DNA of 20,654 bases from BMS3Bbin11 sp034659075 (GCA_034659075.1 JAYEGM010000011.1:1-20654); one strand, 5' to 3'; counted from the stretch's first letter, positions 1-7,142 are shown. The notes: generated by a model from the sequence alone, not told the origin. Program-made: numbers and translations.

Positions 1-159
1 CACATCTTCGACACACTGGAGAAATTTCCTTATATCTACGAGCAGCACCTTAGCCACAGTAGCTACGGGCCGGCTTTCGACCTCGATGCGGCGCTTGGCG
101 CTGCCAGAGGGATCACCGGGCGTGATGATGCCGGGGCACACTTAAGGGATGAAACATGA
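1..159 (+). CDS. hoxF: HoxF C-terminus, diaphorase subunit of NAD-reducing hydrogenase (partial)
   Basis: The frame is open from the window edge for 52 codons and stops at 157-159. The tail (…KFPYIYEQHL…FDLDAALGAARGITGRDD) resembles the C-terminal end of HoxF/NuoF-type flavoproteins, the subunit that carries FMN, a [4Fe-4S] cluster and the NAD(H) site. Those domains lie upstream of the window and cannot be checked here. Its stop overlaps the hoxU start in an ATGA (156-159), so the two are translationally coupled. The identification rests on this short tail plus the following hoxU-Y-H-W order. A NuoF-like subunit of a related complex is the only realistic alternative, and the neighbours make it unlikely. 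Confidence 0.88.
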   Translation, partial: HIFDTLEKFPYIYEQHLSHSSYGPAFDLDAALGAARGITGRDDAGAHLRDET

Positions 160-914
160 GCAGCAATAAAACATTCAGGCTGGACGGTATCGAGGTGCCT
201 TTTAGTGACGGAGATACCGTCATGGATGCTGCGTTGAGAGCCGGTGAGTATATTCCCCATCTCTGTCACAACCCGGAATTCAAACCGCACGGCAGCTGCC
301 GGATCTGCATAGTAGATGTCAATGGCCGCCACCTGTCTGCCTGCACCCTGCCGGCGGCAGAAAACATGCAAGTGGATAACAGTTCCGATGCCATCATGCA
401 GCAGCGGCGCAGCCTGTTGCAGATGCTGTTTGTCGAAGGCAACCACATATGCCCGGCCTGTGAAAAAAGTGGCGCCTGCCAGCTGCAGGCCGTGGCCTAT
501 TACACGCGCATGCTGAGTCCGCATTTCACACATTTCTTTCCACGCCGGGCCATAGATGCCTCGCACCCGGACATTGTTTTCTATTTCAATCGCTGCATAT
601 TGTGCGGACTATGCGAGCGAGCCAGTCGGGATATCGATGGCAAGAACGTTTTCTCTATCGGCGGACGAGGCATCAATAGCAAGCTGGTTTTCAACTCGCC
701 CACCGGCAAACTTGGCGATAGCGAGTTATCATCCACCGACAAAGCTGTATCGGTCTGCCCGGTCGGCGCTATACTGCCCAAACATAAAGGTTACGAAGAC
801 CCCATTGGTGAACGCCTGTATGACAACAAACCGATCAGTGTGGTCGGTGACGTTGCAGCGAACCACTCTGCGAATGACTCATCAGGGAATAATGACCAAG
901 GAGCCTCTGATTAA
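156..914 (+). CDS. hoxU: HoxU, iron-sulfur diaphorase subunit of NAD-reducing [NiFe]-hydrogenase
   Basis: This 252-aa electron-transfer subunit relays electrons between the hydrogenase module (HoxYH) and the flavin subunit HoxF in the cytoplasm. It is homologous to the N-terminal part of NuoG. An N-terminal plant-type [2Fe-2S] domain shows C37, C48, C51 and C63. The His-Cys [4Fe-4S] site is H97, C99, C102 and C108 (NHICPACEKSGACQLQ). A further [4Fe-4S] site uses C147, C150, C153 and C201 (SVCPVGAI). The start overlaps the hoxF stop and has AAGGGA upstream. The C-terminus is somewhat longer than typical HoxU (about 235 aa), and its last codons, including the TAA stop, lie inside the left end of an inserted inverted-repeat element. 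The native tail may therefore have been replaced. All cluster ligands are upstream of that point, so function is probably retained. Confidence 0.95.
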   Translation: MSSNKTFRLDGIEVPFSDGDTVMDAALRAGEYIPHLCHNPEFKPHGSCRICIVDVNGRHLSACTLPAAENMQVDNSSDAIMQQRRSLLQMLFVEGNHICPACEKSGACQLQAVAYYTRMLSPHFTHFFPRRAIDASHPDIVFYFNRCILCGLCERASRDIDGKNVFSIGGRGINSKLVFNSPTGKLGDSELSSTDKAVSVCPVGAILPKHKGYEDPIGERLYDNKPISVVGDVAANHSANDSSGNNDQGASD

Positions 915-1060
915 TTCATGAACTCGTATCTCACACCTATAATATCCAGTTTTATCGTTGTAAATCTTCGCAATAGCCAGCTATTACGTGTGATTCACGC
1001 CTCAAACCTGAACATTTCAGGTCGCAATCTACTTCGCCCAGAATTGATCAGAGGCTCCTT
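898..1060. mobile_element. 163-bp MITE-like inverted-repeat element inside the hox operon
   Basis: The left end AAGGAGCCTCTGATTAATTC (898-917) and the reverse complement of the right end (1041-1060) match at 19 of 20 bases. The 163-bp element contains no transposase. It fills the whole hoxU-hoxY gap, whereas the other hox genes overlap or lie 9-23 bp apart. The end sequence resembles those of the elements at 3692-3821 and 7536-7664. No clear target-site duplication is seen. The left end encodes the last codons and stop of hoxU. The right end carries AGAGG (1050-1054), 8 nt before the hoxY ATG. The GAGCCTCTG-type ends are reminiscent of IS5-group elements, but this assignment is tentative. Confidence 0.8.
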
Positions 1061-1070
1061 AAATGAATGA
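918..1070 (+). CDS. Possible 50-aa translation-coupling ORF spanning the hox MITE
   Basis: An ATG three nucleotides after the hoxU stop opens a 50-codon frame that runs through the element without a stop and ends at TGA 1068-1070, overlapping the first codons of hoxY. AAGGAG (898-903) lies 14 nt upstream, which is long for an optimal ribosome site, but ribosomes ending on hoxU would finish right beside this ATG. The peptide starts MNSYLTPIISSFIVV, is hydrophobic near the N-terminus, and resembles no family I recognise. It may be a chance frame, or one maintained because it keeps ribosomes moving from hoxU to hoxY. Expression is not shown by the sequence alone. Confidence 0.25.
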   Translation: MNSYLTPIISSFIVVNLRNSQLLRVIHASNLNISGRNLLRPELIRGSLNE

Positions 1071-1617
1071 TGCTGTGCCAGAGAAAAAACTGAAGCTAGC
1101 CACCGCCGCCTTATGCGGCTGTTTTGGCTGCCACATGTCTCTGCTGGATATCGATGAACGCATTCTTAAACTGGTCGAGCTGGTGGAGTTTGACCGCACA
1201 CCGCTGACCGATATCAAAGCCATTGGTTACTGCGATATCGGGCTTATCGAAGGCGGTGTAGCGAATACTGAAAATATTGAGGTGCTGCGTGATTTTCGCC
1301 AACACTGCAGGATCCTGGTTGCCGTGGGTGCCTGTGCCGTCAACGGCGGCATTCCTGCTATGCGCAACCAGTTTGATCTTCGGGAATGCCTGCAAGAGGT
1401 CTATCTCGATGGTAGCGGCCTGGAGAACCCGCTGATACCCGATGATCCTGAGATTCCGCTGCTGCTCGACAAGGTACACCCGATACACGAAGTGGTGAAG
1501 ATTGATTACTTCCTGCCCGGCTGCCCGCCTTCTGCGGATACTATCTGGACATTCCTCAACGAACTGATTGCTGGCGAAGCAATCAGCTTCCCATATTCAT
1601 TGATTCACTATGACTGA
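1063..1617 (+). CDS. hoxY: HoxY, small subunit of NAD-reducing [NiFe]-hydrogenase
   Basis: This 184-aa small subunit holds the single [4Fe-4S] cluster next to the NiFe site of HoxH and passes electrons from H2 to HoxU. The N-terminal motif LCGCFGCHMSLLDID gives C20 and C23 as the CxxC pair. C91 (VGACAVNGG) and C154 (PGCPPSADTIW) are the other likely ligands. There is no Tat signal and no medial/distal cluster region, which fits the short cytoplasmic HoxY type. The ATG follows AGAGG at 8 nt spacing, and that site lies within the right inverted repeat of the inserted element. hoxH follows after 23 bp. The family assignment is firm, and it pairs with hoxH. Confidence 0.96.
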   Translation: MNDAVPEKKLKLATAALCGCFGCHMSLLDIDERILKLVELVEFDRTPLTDIKAIGYCDIGLIEGGVANTENIEVLRDFRQHCRILVAVGACAVNGGIPAMRNQFDLRECLQEVYLDGSGLENPLIPDDPEIPLLLDKVHPIHEVVKIDYFLPGCPPSADTIWTFLNELIAGEAISFPYSLIHYD

Positions 1618-1640
1618 GCCAAACCACCGAGAGCAAAGAA

Positions 1641-3131
1641 ATGCCATCAGAACTGGAAACAGCTGAAAACCCGCAACAGCTGAAGCGTGTCGTCATCGAG
1701 CCGCTGACCCGTGTCGAAGGGCATGGCAAGGTCACGCTGCTGCAGGATGAAAACCAGCAAATAAAGCAGGCGCGACTGCACATAGCCGAGTTCCGCGGCT
1801 TCGAAAAATTTATCCAGGGCAGGCCCTACTGGGAACTGCCTGTTCTGGTTCAGCGGCTGTGCGGAATCTGCCCGGTAAGCCATCACCTGGCTGCCGCGAA
1901 GGCCTGCGACATGATCGTTGGTGCCAGTGAGCTCACGCCTGCCGCAGAAAAAATCCGTCGGCTGATGCATTATGGCCAGACAATGCAGTCACACGCCCTG
2001 CATTTCTTTCACCTTTGCTCACCCGATCTGTTGTTTGGTTTCGATGATGATGTCCGCCACCGCAACATTGTCGGTGTTATTGAAGACAATCCGGAAATCG
2101 CCAAACAGGGTGTCATGCTGCGCAAGTATGGGCAGGAAGTTATCCGCGTGACTGCAGGTAAACGCATACACGGCACCGGTGCAATCCCGGGCGGCATCAA
2201 CAAGTCGTTAACTAATGATGAAATCAACTATCTAAGACGTGACATCTATCAGGTTACCGCCTGGGCGGAGGGAGCAGTCGACCTGATTAAGCGCATCTTT
2301 TTCGAGCACTACGATTACCACCAGGCCTTTGCAACTATTGATAGCAGCATGCTGAGCCTGGTACGCAGTGATGGTGCCTTTGAAATCTATCATGGCGGCC
2401 TGCGTGCCAGAGACCCTGCAGGCAATGCGATTTTTGATCATATTGATTGCAGGCGTTACGGTGAATATATAAGAGAGGGTGTAAAAAACTGGAGTTACAT
2501 GAAGTTTCCGTTTTTCAGCTCCATCGGACAGGATGACGGCTGGTACCGTGTCGGACCACTGGCGCGCGTCAACAACTGTGATTTTTTTACTACCCCGCTG
2601 GCTGAAAAAGAGCGCGAGGAATTTAAAAGCATCGGTGGCGGTCTGCCGGTACAATCCACTCTGGCCTACCACTGGGCACGGCTGATAGAGCTGCTGCACT
2701 GCGCCGAGGCAATCTCTGACCTGTTAAACGACAGCGACCTTGCTGGTAAAGACCTGCTCAACAAGGGCGAACTGCAAAGCAGCGGCATCGGTGTTATTGA
2801 GGCACCTCGCGGTACGCTGTTCCACCACTACGATATCAATGACGACGGCATTGTTGAGAAAGCCAACCTGATCGTATCAACCACCAATAACAACCAGGCC
2901 ATGAACGAGTCTATCCGCAAGGTTGCCAGTCAGTATCTTGACGGCAACCAGCTGACCGAAGCCCTGCTCAACCAGGTTGAAGTTGCCATACGTGCCTATG
3001 ATCCCTGTCTCTCCTGCGCCACTCATGCAATGGGAAAGATGCCCCTGCAAATAAACCTGGTCAATGAGAATAATGAGCTGGTGGACCGCCTTGAAAAGAG
3101 GGTTACCGGTGATATCAGCAGAACCCTGTAA
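1641..3131 (+). CDS. hoxH: HoxH, catalytic large subunit of NAD-reducing [NiFe]-hydrogenase
   Basis: This 496-aa large subunit binds the NiFe(CN)2CO active site and catalyses reversible H2 oxidation coupled, through HoxYUF, to NAD+/NADH. The N-terminal ligand motif is RLCGICPVSHH (C74, C77). The C-terminal motif is DPCLSCATH (C456, C459, H462). The 34 residues after H462 form the peptide normally removed by the dedicated endopeptidase once nickel is inserted. PLTRVEGHG near residue 21 is the usual large-subunit N-terminal motif. GAGAG lies a few bases before the start. It is followed after 9 bp by hoxW, which fits the processing requirement. Length and motifs are those of a complete, non-degenerate bidirectional-type (group 3d-like) enzyme. 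Confidence 0.97.
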   Translation: MPSELETAENPQQLKRVVIEPLTRVEGHGKVTLLQDENQQIKQARLHIAEFRGFEKFIQGRPYWELPVLVQRLCGICPVSHHLAAAKACDMIVGASELTPAAEKIRRLMHYGQTMQSHALHFFHLCSPDLLFGFDDDVRHRNIVGVIEDNPEIAKQGVMLRKYGQEVIRVTAGKRIHGTGAIPGGINKSLTNDEINYLRRDIYQVTAWAEGAVDLIKRIFFEHYDYHQAFATIDSSMLSLVRSDGAFEIYHGGLRARDPAGNAIFDHIDCRRYGEYIREGVKNWSYMKFPFFSSIGQDDGWYRVGPLARVNNCDFFTTPLAEKEREEFKSIGGGLPVQSTLAYHWARLIELLHCAEAISDLLNDSDLAGKDLLNKGELQSSGIGVIEAPRGTLFHHYDINDDGIVEKANLIVSTTNNNQAMNESIRKVASQYLDGNQLTEALLNQVEVAIRAYDPCLSCATHAMGKMPLQINLVNENNELVDRLEKRVTGDISRTL

Positions 3132-3140
3132 GCACATAGT

Positions 3141-3656
3141 ATGAACAGCCTGACAGGGCGTGCACCCCTGCTTGTTTTTGCTTATGGAAACCCGTCGCGT
3201 GGAGATGATGCGCTCGGCCCGGTCATCTACGACCTGCTAGAACAATACAGGCAGGAAACCGGCAGGCTGGATAGCCTGGAATTATTAACCGATTACCAGT
3301 TGCAGATTGAATATGCTGTCGATCTTGAACAGCGTGAGTGTGCCTTGTTTATTGATGCCAGCGTCTCCTGCCCGGCCCCCTATGAATTTCACAAACTGCA
3401 GCCGCAACAGGATGACAGCTATACCTCGCATGCTCAGAGCCCGGCAGCGGTACTGGCTGTTTACCGGAAGATCAACCGGCAGGAACCCCCACCTTCCTAC
3501 ATGCTGTCAATTCGCGGCTACGAATTTGGTCTCGGCCAGGCGATGACTGATCAGGCAAAAAAAAACCTGGATCTCAGCTTCAAGTTCGTTAGAGAATTGC
3601 TTGAAACTGATGTCGCGGACTGGTTGACGAAAATCACACAGAAGGTTAAAGGTTAA
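3141..3656 (+). CDS. hoxW: HoxW, hydrogenase maturation endopeptidase
   Basis: This 171-aa HybD/HoxW-family aspartic-type peptidase cleaves the C-terminal tail of HoxH after nickel insertion. The N-terminal motif LVFAYGNPSRGDDALGP (residues 11-27) contains the conserved GNPxRGDDxxG with D22/D23 as nickel-sensing acidic residues. LLTDYQLQIEYAVDL and the LFIDAS strand match the following core strands, and a His (SHAQSP) sits in the expected later position. It lies 9 bp after hoxH. No good ribosome site is visible, so translation is probably coupled. The last codons and the stop fall within GGTTAAA heptad repeats (3644-3657), so the extreme C-terminus (KVKG) appears to be repeat-derived. Confidence 0.93.
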   Translation: MNSLTGRAPLLVFAYGNPSRGDDALGPVIYDLLEQYRQETGRLDSLELLTDYQLQIEYAVDLEQRECALFIDASVSCPAPYEFHKLQPQQDDSYTSHAQSPAAVLAVYRKINRQEPPPSYMLSIRGYEFGLGQAMTDQAKKNLDLSFKFVRELLETDVADWLTKITQKVKG

Positions 3657-3691
3657 AGGAAAGTCAAAATCGAAACCCTCTTTAACCTTTA
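3644..3691. repeat. Heptad repeat array downstream of hoxW
   Basis: Two GGTTAAA units (3644-3657) are followed in the same 7-bp phase by diverged units and then by inverted units (TTTAACC-type) near 3680-3691. AAAGGTTAAAG and CTTTAACCTTT can pair as an 11-bp stem around a loop of about 20 nt. The stem has no T-tract. The first units contain the hoxW stop codon. The array continues on the far side of the element inserted at 3692-3821. Confidence 0.7.
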
Positions 3692-3821
3692 GGGACACCT
3701 CTATTTTATTCAATAATTCCGTCATTGCGAGCGCAGCGCGGCAATCTCATTAATAAGGATCAACAACTTAGAGATTGCCGCGTCGCTACGCTCCTCGCAC
3801 AGACGAAAAATAGAGGTGCTC
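3692..3821. mobile_element. 130-bp MITE-like palindromic element, copy A
   Basis: The ends are imperfect inverted repeats (GGGACACCTCTATTTT against GAGCACCTCTATTTTT). Inside are two long complementary arms, CGTCATTGCGAGCGCAGCGC… and its approximate reverse complement, so the whole unit can fold into one hairpin. It is flanked on both sides by TTA (3689-3691 and 3822-3824), consistent with a TNA-type 3-bp target duplication. A second copy in the opposite orientation is at 7536-7664, with a 35-bp identical core. It carries no coding capacity. Confidence 0.75.
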
Positions 3822-3860
3822 TTAAACCTTTTAGCCTTTAGCCTTTCCCCTTTTACCTGC
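3822..3860. repeat. Heptad repeat array right of MITE copy A
   Basis: TTTAGCC- and TTTCCCC-like units continue the pyrimidine-rich array interrupted by the element at 3692-3821, and run to the end of the convergent GlcG-like gene. One unit is 8 bp, so the phase slips once here. Confidence 0.55.
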
Positions 3861-3862
3861 TT

Positions 3863-4360
3863 TTACATAGCCATTTCCAGGTCATCGGTGATGGCCTTAA
3901 GCCCGGCTGCGGCACAAGCCTCGTCTGTCTCGCCTGACGGCGCTCCGCTGACACCAATACCACCGAGTATCGTGCTGCCTGCGGTAATCGGCAGACCGCC
4001 CGCCGAGGTTATCAGACCGTCGATCTTTGGTGGTGCGAACGGTGAAGTGAAGCGTGATTCCAGCGCTGATGTGGGTGAGTTGAAGTTCAATGCTGCGTAG
4101 GCTTTCTGTTTGCTGATAGGTACAGTAATCGGCATCGCAAGAGAATCTCTGAGTACCACCTGGGCATGACCGCCGCGATCGATGATGGTGACTGCTACGC
4201 TTAAGCCTTCTTTGCGGCAGGCTGCAATGGTTGCCTGTGCTGCCTTTACGGCCATGCCCATGGCCAGACGTTGTATCGGAAGAACCATAGGCTCTTCAGC
4301 CCGTGCGGCACCGCTGGGTAATAATGCGGCCATAGTAAGCATGAGAACGAGTTTTTTCAT
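3863..4360 (-). CDS. Exported GlcG/HbpS-family (DUF336) protein
   Basis: This 165-aa protein has an N-terminal signal peptide (basic MKK, hydrophobic LVLMLTMAALL, likely cleavage after ARA at residue 21). The mature domain has the GlcG/HbpS pattern: AAQATIAACRKEGLSVAVTI, DRGGHAQVVLRD, then KAYAALNF, GGLPI and GGIGVSGAPSGETDEACA near the C-terminus. Members of this family include haem-binding HbpS and proteins of unknown role in oxidation operons. No ligand can be assigned from sequence. AGGGG lies about 10 nt upstream of the ATG, supporting this start. It is transcribed divergently from an exported amidohydrolase, suggesting shared regulation. Its 3' end faces the heptad array after hoxW. Confidence 0.85.
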   Translation of the reverse strand: MKKLVLMLTMAALLPSGAARAEEPMVLPIQRLAMGMAVKAAQATIAACRKEGLSVAVTIIDRGGHAQVVLRDSLAMPITVPISKQKAYAALNFNSPTSALESRFTSPFAPPKIDGLITSAGGLPITAGSTILGGIGVSGAPSGETDEACAAAGLKAITDDLEMAM

Positions 4361-4395
4361 GATATCTTTACCCCTGAAAGAGTTTTAATGTTATA

Positions 4396-4411
4396 CCAGG
4401 CCATGGCCTGG
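4396..4411. promoter_or_regulatory. Perfect 16-bp palindrome in the divergent intergenic region
   Basis: CCAGGCCATGGCCTGG is its own reverse complement. It lies between the starts of the GlcG-like gene (4360, -) and the amidohydrolase (4466, +), where an operator for a dimeric regulator could control both. No regulator gene is adjacent and no second copy was noticed, so this is a candidate only. Confidence 0.35.
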
Positions 4412-4465
4412 ATGGAAACATACACACCGGATGTCCATATCGATTGTAACAAAGGTCTCAGTAAA

Positions 4466-5407
4466 ATGATGGTACAAAAATTAACCAACATGATAACAAC
4501 ACCAGCCCTGATAATACTCTGTGTACTATTCAGTGGCCCCCTGCTGGCCGCAGAGCTGCAGCCCTTTGCAGATACACACCTGCATTACAACGTAGACCAG
4601 GCTGAGATCACAGAAACAGCCGATGCCCTGCGCGTGCTCATTGAGAACAACGTGGTCTTTGGCATAGTGTCGAGCAGACCGCCTGCCCTGGCACTGGAGC
4701 TGGCCGAGGCATCCGGTGGCTGGGTCATCCCCTTTTTCATGCCTTACCTGGAGCCGGAGCGAAAGATCGACTGGGTCTTCGATAAACGCGTTCTGCCAGC
4801 TGCCAGGGCGGCCCTGGCATCGGGGCAATACAAGGGGTTGGGTGAGATGCACCTGATCTCCGGCTATACTCCCTCGCTGAAAGATCGCAACGAAATTATC
4901 GACGGAATCCTTGACCTGGCTGAGGAGTTCGATGTCCCTGCCCTGATTCATGCCGAGGCATCGAGTCATCTCTATTTTCTGCCCTTATGCCAGCGTCACC
5001 CCAGGGCCAGGATTGTATGGGTTCACGCCGGCAGCAGACTGCGGCCCGCCAGTGTAAGTAAACTGATGCGTGCCTGCCCGAATGTCTGGGCAGACTTATC
5101 AGCAAGAGATCACATGCGCTATGGAAAGACCAACCCGATAGTGGATGATAACGGAGAGCTTCTGCCTGAATGGAATAACCTGGTGATGGAATTCCAGGAC
5201 AGGATTATGCTCGGCTCGGATCCCTACTACTACGAGGGCATCGCCACCTGGGATAGCGCGAACACAGGCTGGGATTACACTAGCGAAGTGCTTGCTTTCC
5301 ACCGCCGCTGGCTGGAAGCCGTACCCGACGATGTCAGGAAGAAGTTAATGCTGGATAATGCGGTGGAGTTTTATCGGCTTTCGACAAAAGACTTAAGAAA
5401 AAACTAA
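4466..5407 (+). CDS. Exported amidohydrolase-family (Amidohydro_2-like) protein
   Basis: This is a metal-dependent hydrolase of the TIM-barrel amidohydrolase superfamily, substrate unknown. The start chosen at 4466 (313 aa) gives a normal signal peptide (MMVQKLTN, hydrophobic core, cleavage near LLAA-E, residue 29) and has AAAGG 10 nt upstream. A start at 4388 in the same frame would bury the signal behind 26 polar residues. The metal-binding DTHLH motif (D36, H38, H40) directly follows the signal. Later motifs are LIHAEASSH, VWVHAGS and LGSDPYYY, the usual histidine and C-terminal aspartate sites. Export to the periplasm is inferred. It is divergent from the GlcG-like exported gene, so the two may share a periplasmic pathway. 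Confidence 0.82.
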   Translation: MMVQKLTNMITTPALIILCVLFSGPLLAAELQPFADTHLHYNVDQAEITETADALRVLIENNVVFGIVSSRPPALALELAEASGGWVIPFFMPYLEPERKIDWVFDKRVLPAARAALASGQYKGLGEMHLISGYTPSLKDRNEIIDGILDLAEEFDVPALIHAEASSHLYFLPLCQRHPRARIVWVHAGSRLRPASVSKLMRACPNVWADLSARDHMRYGKTNPIVDDNGELLPEWNNLVMEFQDRIMLGSDPYYYEGIATWDSANTGWDYTSEVLAFHRRWLEAVPDDVRKKLMLDNAVEFYRLSTKDLRKN

Positions 5408-5413
5408 AGGAAT

Positions 5414-5511
5414 GTTTTAGGCTTTACGTATTAGGTGTTACGTAAAACCAAAACGTAACCCGTAAAACGAATTACCTTTCCCCTTTCCCCTTTCCCATTT
5501 AACCTGTAACT
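5414..5511. repeat. Heptad repeat array between the amidohydrolase gene and arfB
   Basis: About fourteen consecutive 7-bp units remain in one phase: GTTTTAG/GTATTAG-type units, then their inverse type GTAAAAC, then TTTCCCC twice and related TTTCCCA and TTTAACC. The unit sequence changes three times while the period does not. The switch from GTNTTAC to GTAAAAC creates a palindromic centre near 5435-5448. No gene is visible in this spacer. Confidence 0.75.
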
Positions 5512-5520
5512 TCCACCTCC

Positions 5521-5943
5521 ATGGACTTACGCATATCCAGCCATGTCAGTATTGCCGAGAATGAGATAGAACTCAGCGCTATTCGTGCCCGGGGTGCCGG
5601 CGGCCAGAACGTCAACAAGGTCTCTTCAGCCATACACCTGCGCTTCGATATCAATGCTTCATCGCTGCCGCCGTTCTACAAACAGCGGCTGCTGGCCTTA
5701 AGCGACCAGCGGATCAGTAAAGACGGCATCATTATCATCAAGGCACAGCAGTTCCGGACGCAGGAAAAGAACCGGGACGAAGCCCTGCGTCGCCTGACTG
5801 AACTGATTCGCAGCGCTGCGGTCATAAAGAAAAAGCGCAAACCTACACAGCCGACAAAATCTTCACAGCAAAAACGCATGAACAGTAAAACAAAGCGCGG
5901 CAGGACCAAAGATCTACGCAGAAAGGTGGGCTATGAGGAATAA
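5521..5943 (+). CDS. arfB: ArfB (YaeJ), ribosome-rescue peptidyl-tRNA hydrolase
   Basis: This 140-aa protein has the same length as E. coli ArfB. It releases peptides from ribosomes stalled on mRNAs lacking a stop codon, acting without a codon. The GGQ catalytic motif is at residues 27-29 (ARGAGGQNVNK) within a release-factor-type domain, followed by IHLRFDINASSLP. The basic C-terminal tail (KKKRKPTQPTKSSQQKR…RGRTKDLRRKVG) is the part that enters the empty mRNA channel in this family. The start MDLRISSHVSI aligns with the E. coli N-terminus although no Shine-Dalgarno sequence is obvious. It stands alone, with a heptad array immediately upstream. Confidence 0.95.
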   Translation: MDLRISSHVSIAENEIELSAIRARGAGGQNVNKVSSAIHLRFDINASSLPPFYKQRLLALSDQRISKDGIIIIKAQQFRTQEKNRDEALRRLTELIRSAAVIKKKRKPTQPTKSSQQKRMNSKTKRGRTKDLRRKVGYEE

Positions 5944-6034
5944 ATTCCCCAGTTATAAATGAACGGGGTATAGTATTGAATAGTCGATAAAAGAATCTTC
6001 ACTATGCTATTAAAGATAATATGAGGTACGTTCT

Positions 6035-6595
6035 ATGAGCATGACATCTGCAGTATTCAAAGAGCAGTTTCCTGTAATTGCCAGCCACTGCGGTCCCGCT
6101 GGCCTGGAAGACCTGCTGACCTCGATAGAAACACGAAATGTTCACGCAGGCGAGACCATTACGACGGATGGCGAGCATTGCGATTCACTTTTTCTTGTCA
6201 CTGAGGGAAAGCTTGTTTCACAGATTTCCAGCGAGAAAGAAGCCATTCGTCTCGGTATGCATAAAAAAGGCGATTGCTTTGGTGAAGTTAATATCCTTGA
6301 CCCGGGCCCGTCAACCAGCACTGTAATCGCCATAGAAGACTCTACTCTTCTTGTTCTGACCCATGATGCTTTCCTCAAACTGGATAAACCGCACCCGCAG
6401 ATGACAGGCAATATTTTACGTATGCTGTCTGAAACCATGGTTGAACGCTGCCGTCTTGCTGATAAGTTGCTGTTCAGCAAATACAGCTATATCGAGGGGG
6501 CTAAAGAGAACAATGACAGAAAACACCCCGGACTCATTGAATGGGGACGAAACCTTTTACAAAAAATGCACGGGCATAAGGAGACTCAGCAATGA
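6035..6595 (+). CDS. Cyclic-nucleotide-binding-fold protein (first of a pair)
   Basis: This 186-aa protein has one CAP_ED/cNMP-binding fold, residues ~10-135: HAGETITTDGEHCDSLFLVTEGKL, then GDCFGEVNILDPGPSTSTV. The phosphate-binding cassette keeps the Glu (E84) but has Ser/Thr where cNMP binders carry the conserved Arg (positions 91-97), so cAMP or cGMP binding is doubtful. No DNA-binding helix-turn-helix follows; the tail is a charged ~50-residue segment. GAGG lies 8 nt before the ATG. Its stop overlaps the start of the next gene (ATGA, 6592-6595), so the two are coupled and probably act together. It could be a sensor subunit or a degenerate regulator. Function unknown. Confidence 0.8.
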   Translation: MSMTSAVFKEQFPVIASHCGPAGLEDLLTSIETRNVHAGETITTDGEHCDSLFLVTEGKLVSQISSEKEAIRLGMHKKGDCFGEVNILDPGPSTSTVIAIEDSTLLVLTHDAFLKLDKPHPQMTGNILRMLSETMVERCRLADKLLFSKYSYIEGAKENNDRKHPGLIEWGRNLLQKMHGHKETQQ

Positions 6596-7062
6596 ATATT
6601 GATGAACATCTTCTATCCATTCCTTTATTCAGCGAAATGACCAACGATGAGCTGAAAATCTTAGGGCAATCAATGGTTGTTAAAGATTATCCTGATAAAC
6701 ATCAGTTTATATCTGAAGAAGGCAGTACTAATACCTTTTATGTGATTCTTGAAGGTGAAGTAGGAATCACTCACGAAAAGGATACAGAGCGCGGGCTGCA
6801 ACGTGTGTCTATTGTGGGGCCGGGCAGCATGATCGGCCTGCATAAATTAATAGGCCACCATCGTCCTATCGTTTCCTGTCATGCCAAAGGAAAGGTGAAA
6901 GCAGCTTTTTTACCCGGTTCAGCCTTTAATCTGCTTTATCAGTTCAATACCCGCCTGCCGCATCACTTTCAGATGATTATTGCCAAACAGCTGGCTGCCG
7001 ACTATCGCAATATTGTGGTTGAACTGAAAGAAATGATGCTTGAGGACATTAGTGACGGCTAG
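6592..7062 (+). CDS. Cyclic-nucleotide-binding-fold protein (second of a pair)
   Basis: This 156-aa protein is almost entirely one cNMP-binding-type beta-roll: FSEMTNDELKILGQ, then QFISEEGSTNTFYVILEGEVGI, then GPGSMIGLHKLIGHHRPIVSC. It retains an Arg (R91) in the cassette region but lacks the Glu, the reverse of its partner gene. There is no helix-turn-helix; the C-terminus is a short helical stretch (AADYRNIVVELKEMML). The start overlaps the preceding stop by 4 bp. A strong terminator at 7097-7120 ends the two-gene operon. Heterodimer formation with the first protein is inference only. Confidence 0.8.
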   Translation: MNIDEHLLSIPLFSEMTNDELKILGQSMVVKDYPDKHQFISEEGSTNTFYVILEGEVGITHEKDTERGLQRVSIVGPGSMIGLHKLIGHHRPIVSCHAKGKVKAAFLPGSAFNLLYQFNTRLPHHFQMIIAKQLAADYRNIVVELKEMMLEDISDG

Positions 7063-7088
7063 AAAACCCTTAACTGCCTTTCTATTAC

Positions 7089-7120
7089 AAAAAAAAGCCC
7101 CGCTAACGCGGGGCTTTTTT
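7089..7120. terminator. Bidirectional Rho-independent terminator
   Basis: Stem GCCCCGC (7097-7103), loop TAAC, stem GCGGGGC (7108-7114), then six T on the + strand. Eight A precede the stem (7089-7096), giving a U-tract on the - strand as well. It serves the convergent cNMP-fold operon (+) and cspA (-). It is the only canonical intrinsic terminator I found in the window. Confidence 0.93.
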
Positions 7121-7142
7121 CGTACATTAAGTGACCAGGTGT

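Noticed and set aside
63..566. 167-aa antisense frame over hoxF/hoxU
   Set aside because: It is the shadow of well-supported genes with cluster-ligand motifs on the + strand.
4388..4465. Longer amidohydrolase start at 4388
   Set aside because: It would place 26 polar residues before a normal signal peptide; the ATG at 4466 has AAAGG at proper spacing.
5945..5980. Terminator after arfB (CCCC … GGGG hairpin)
   Set aside because: The stem is interrupted by a bulged base, and no T-tract follows.
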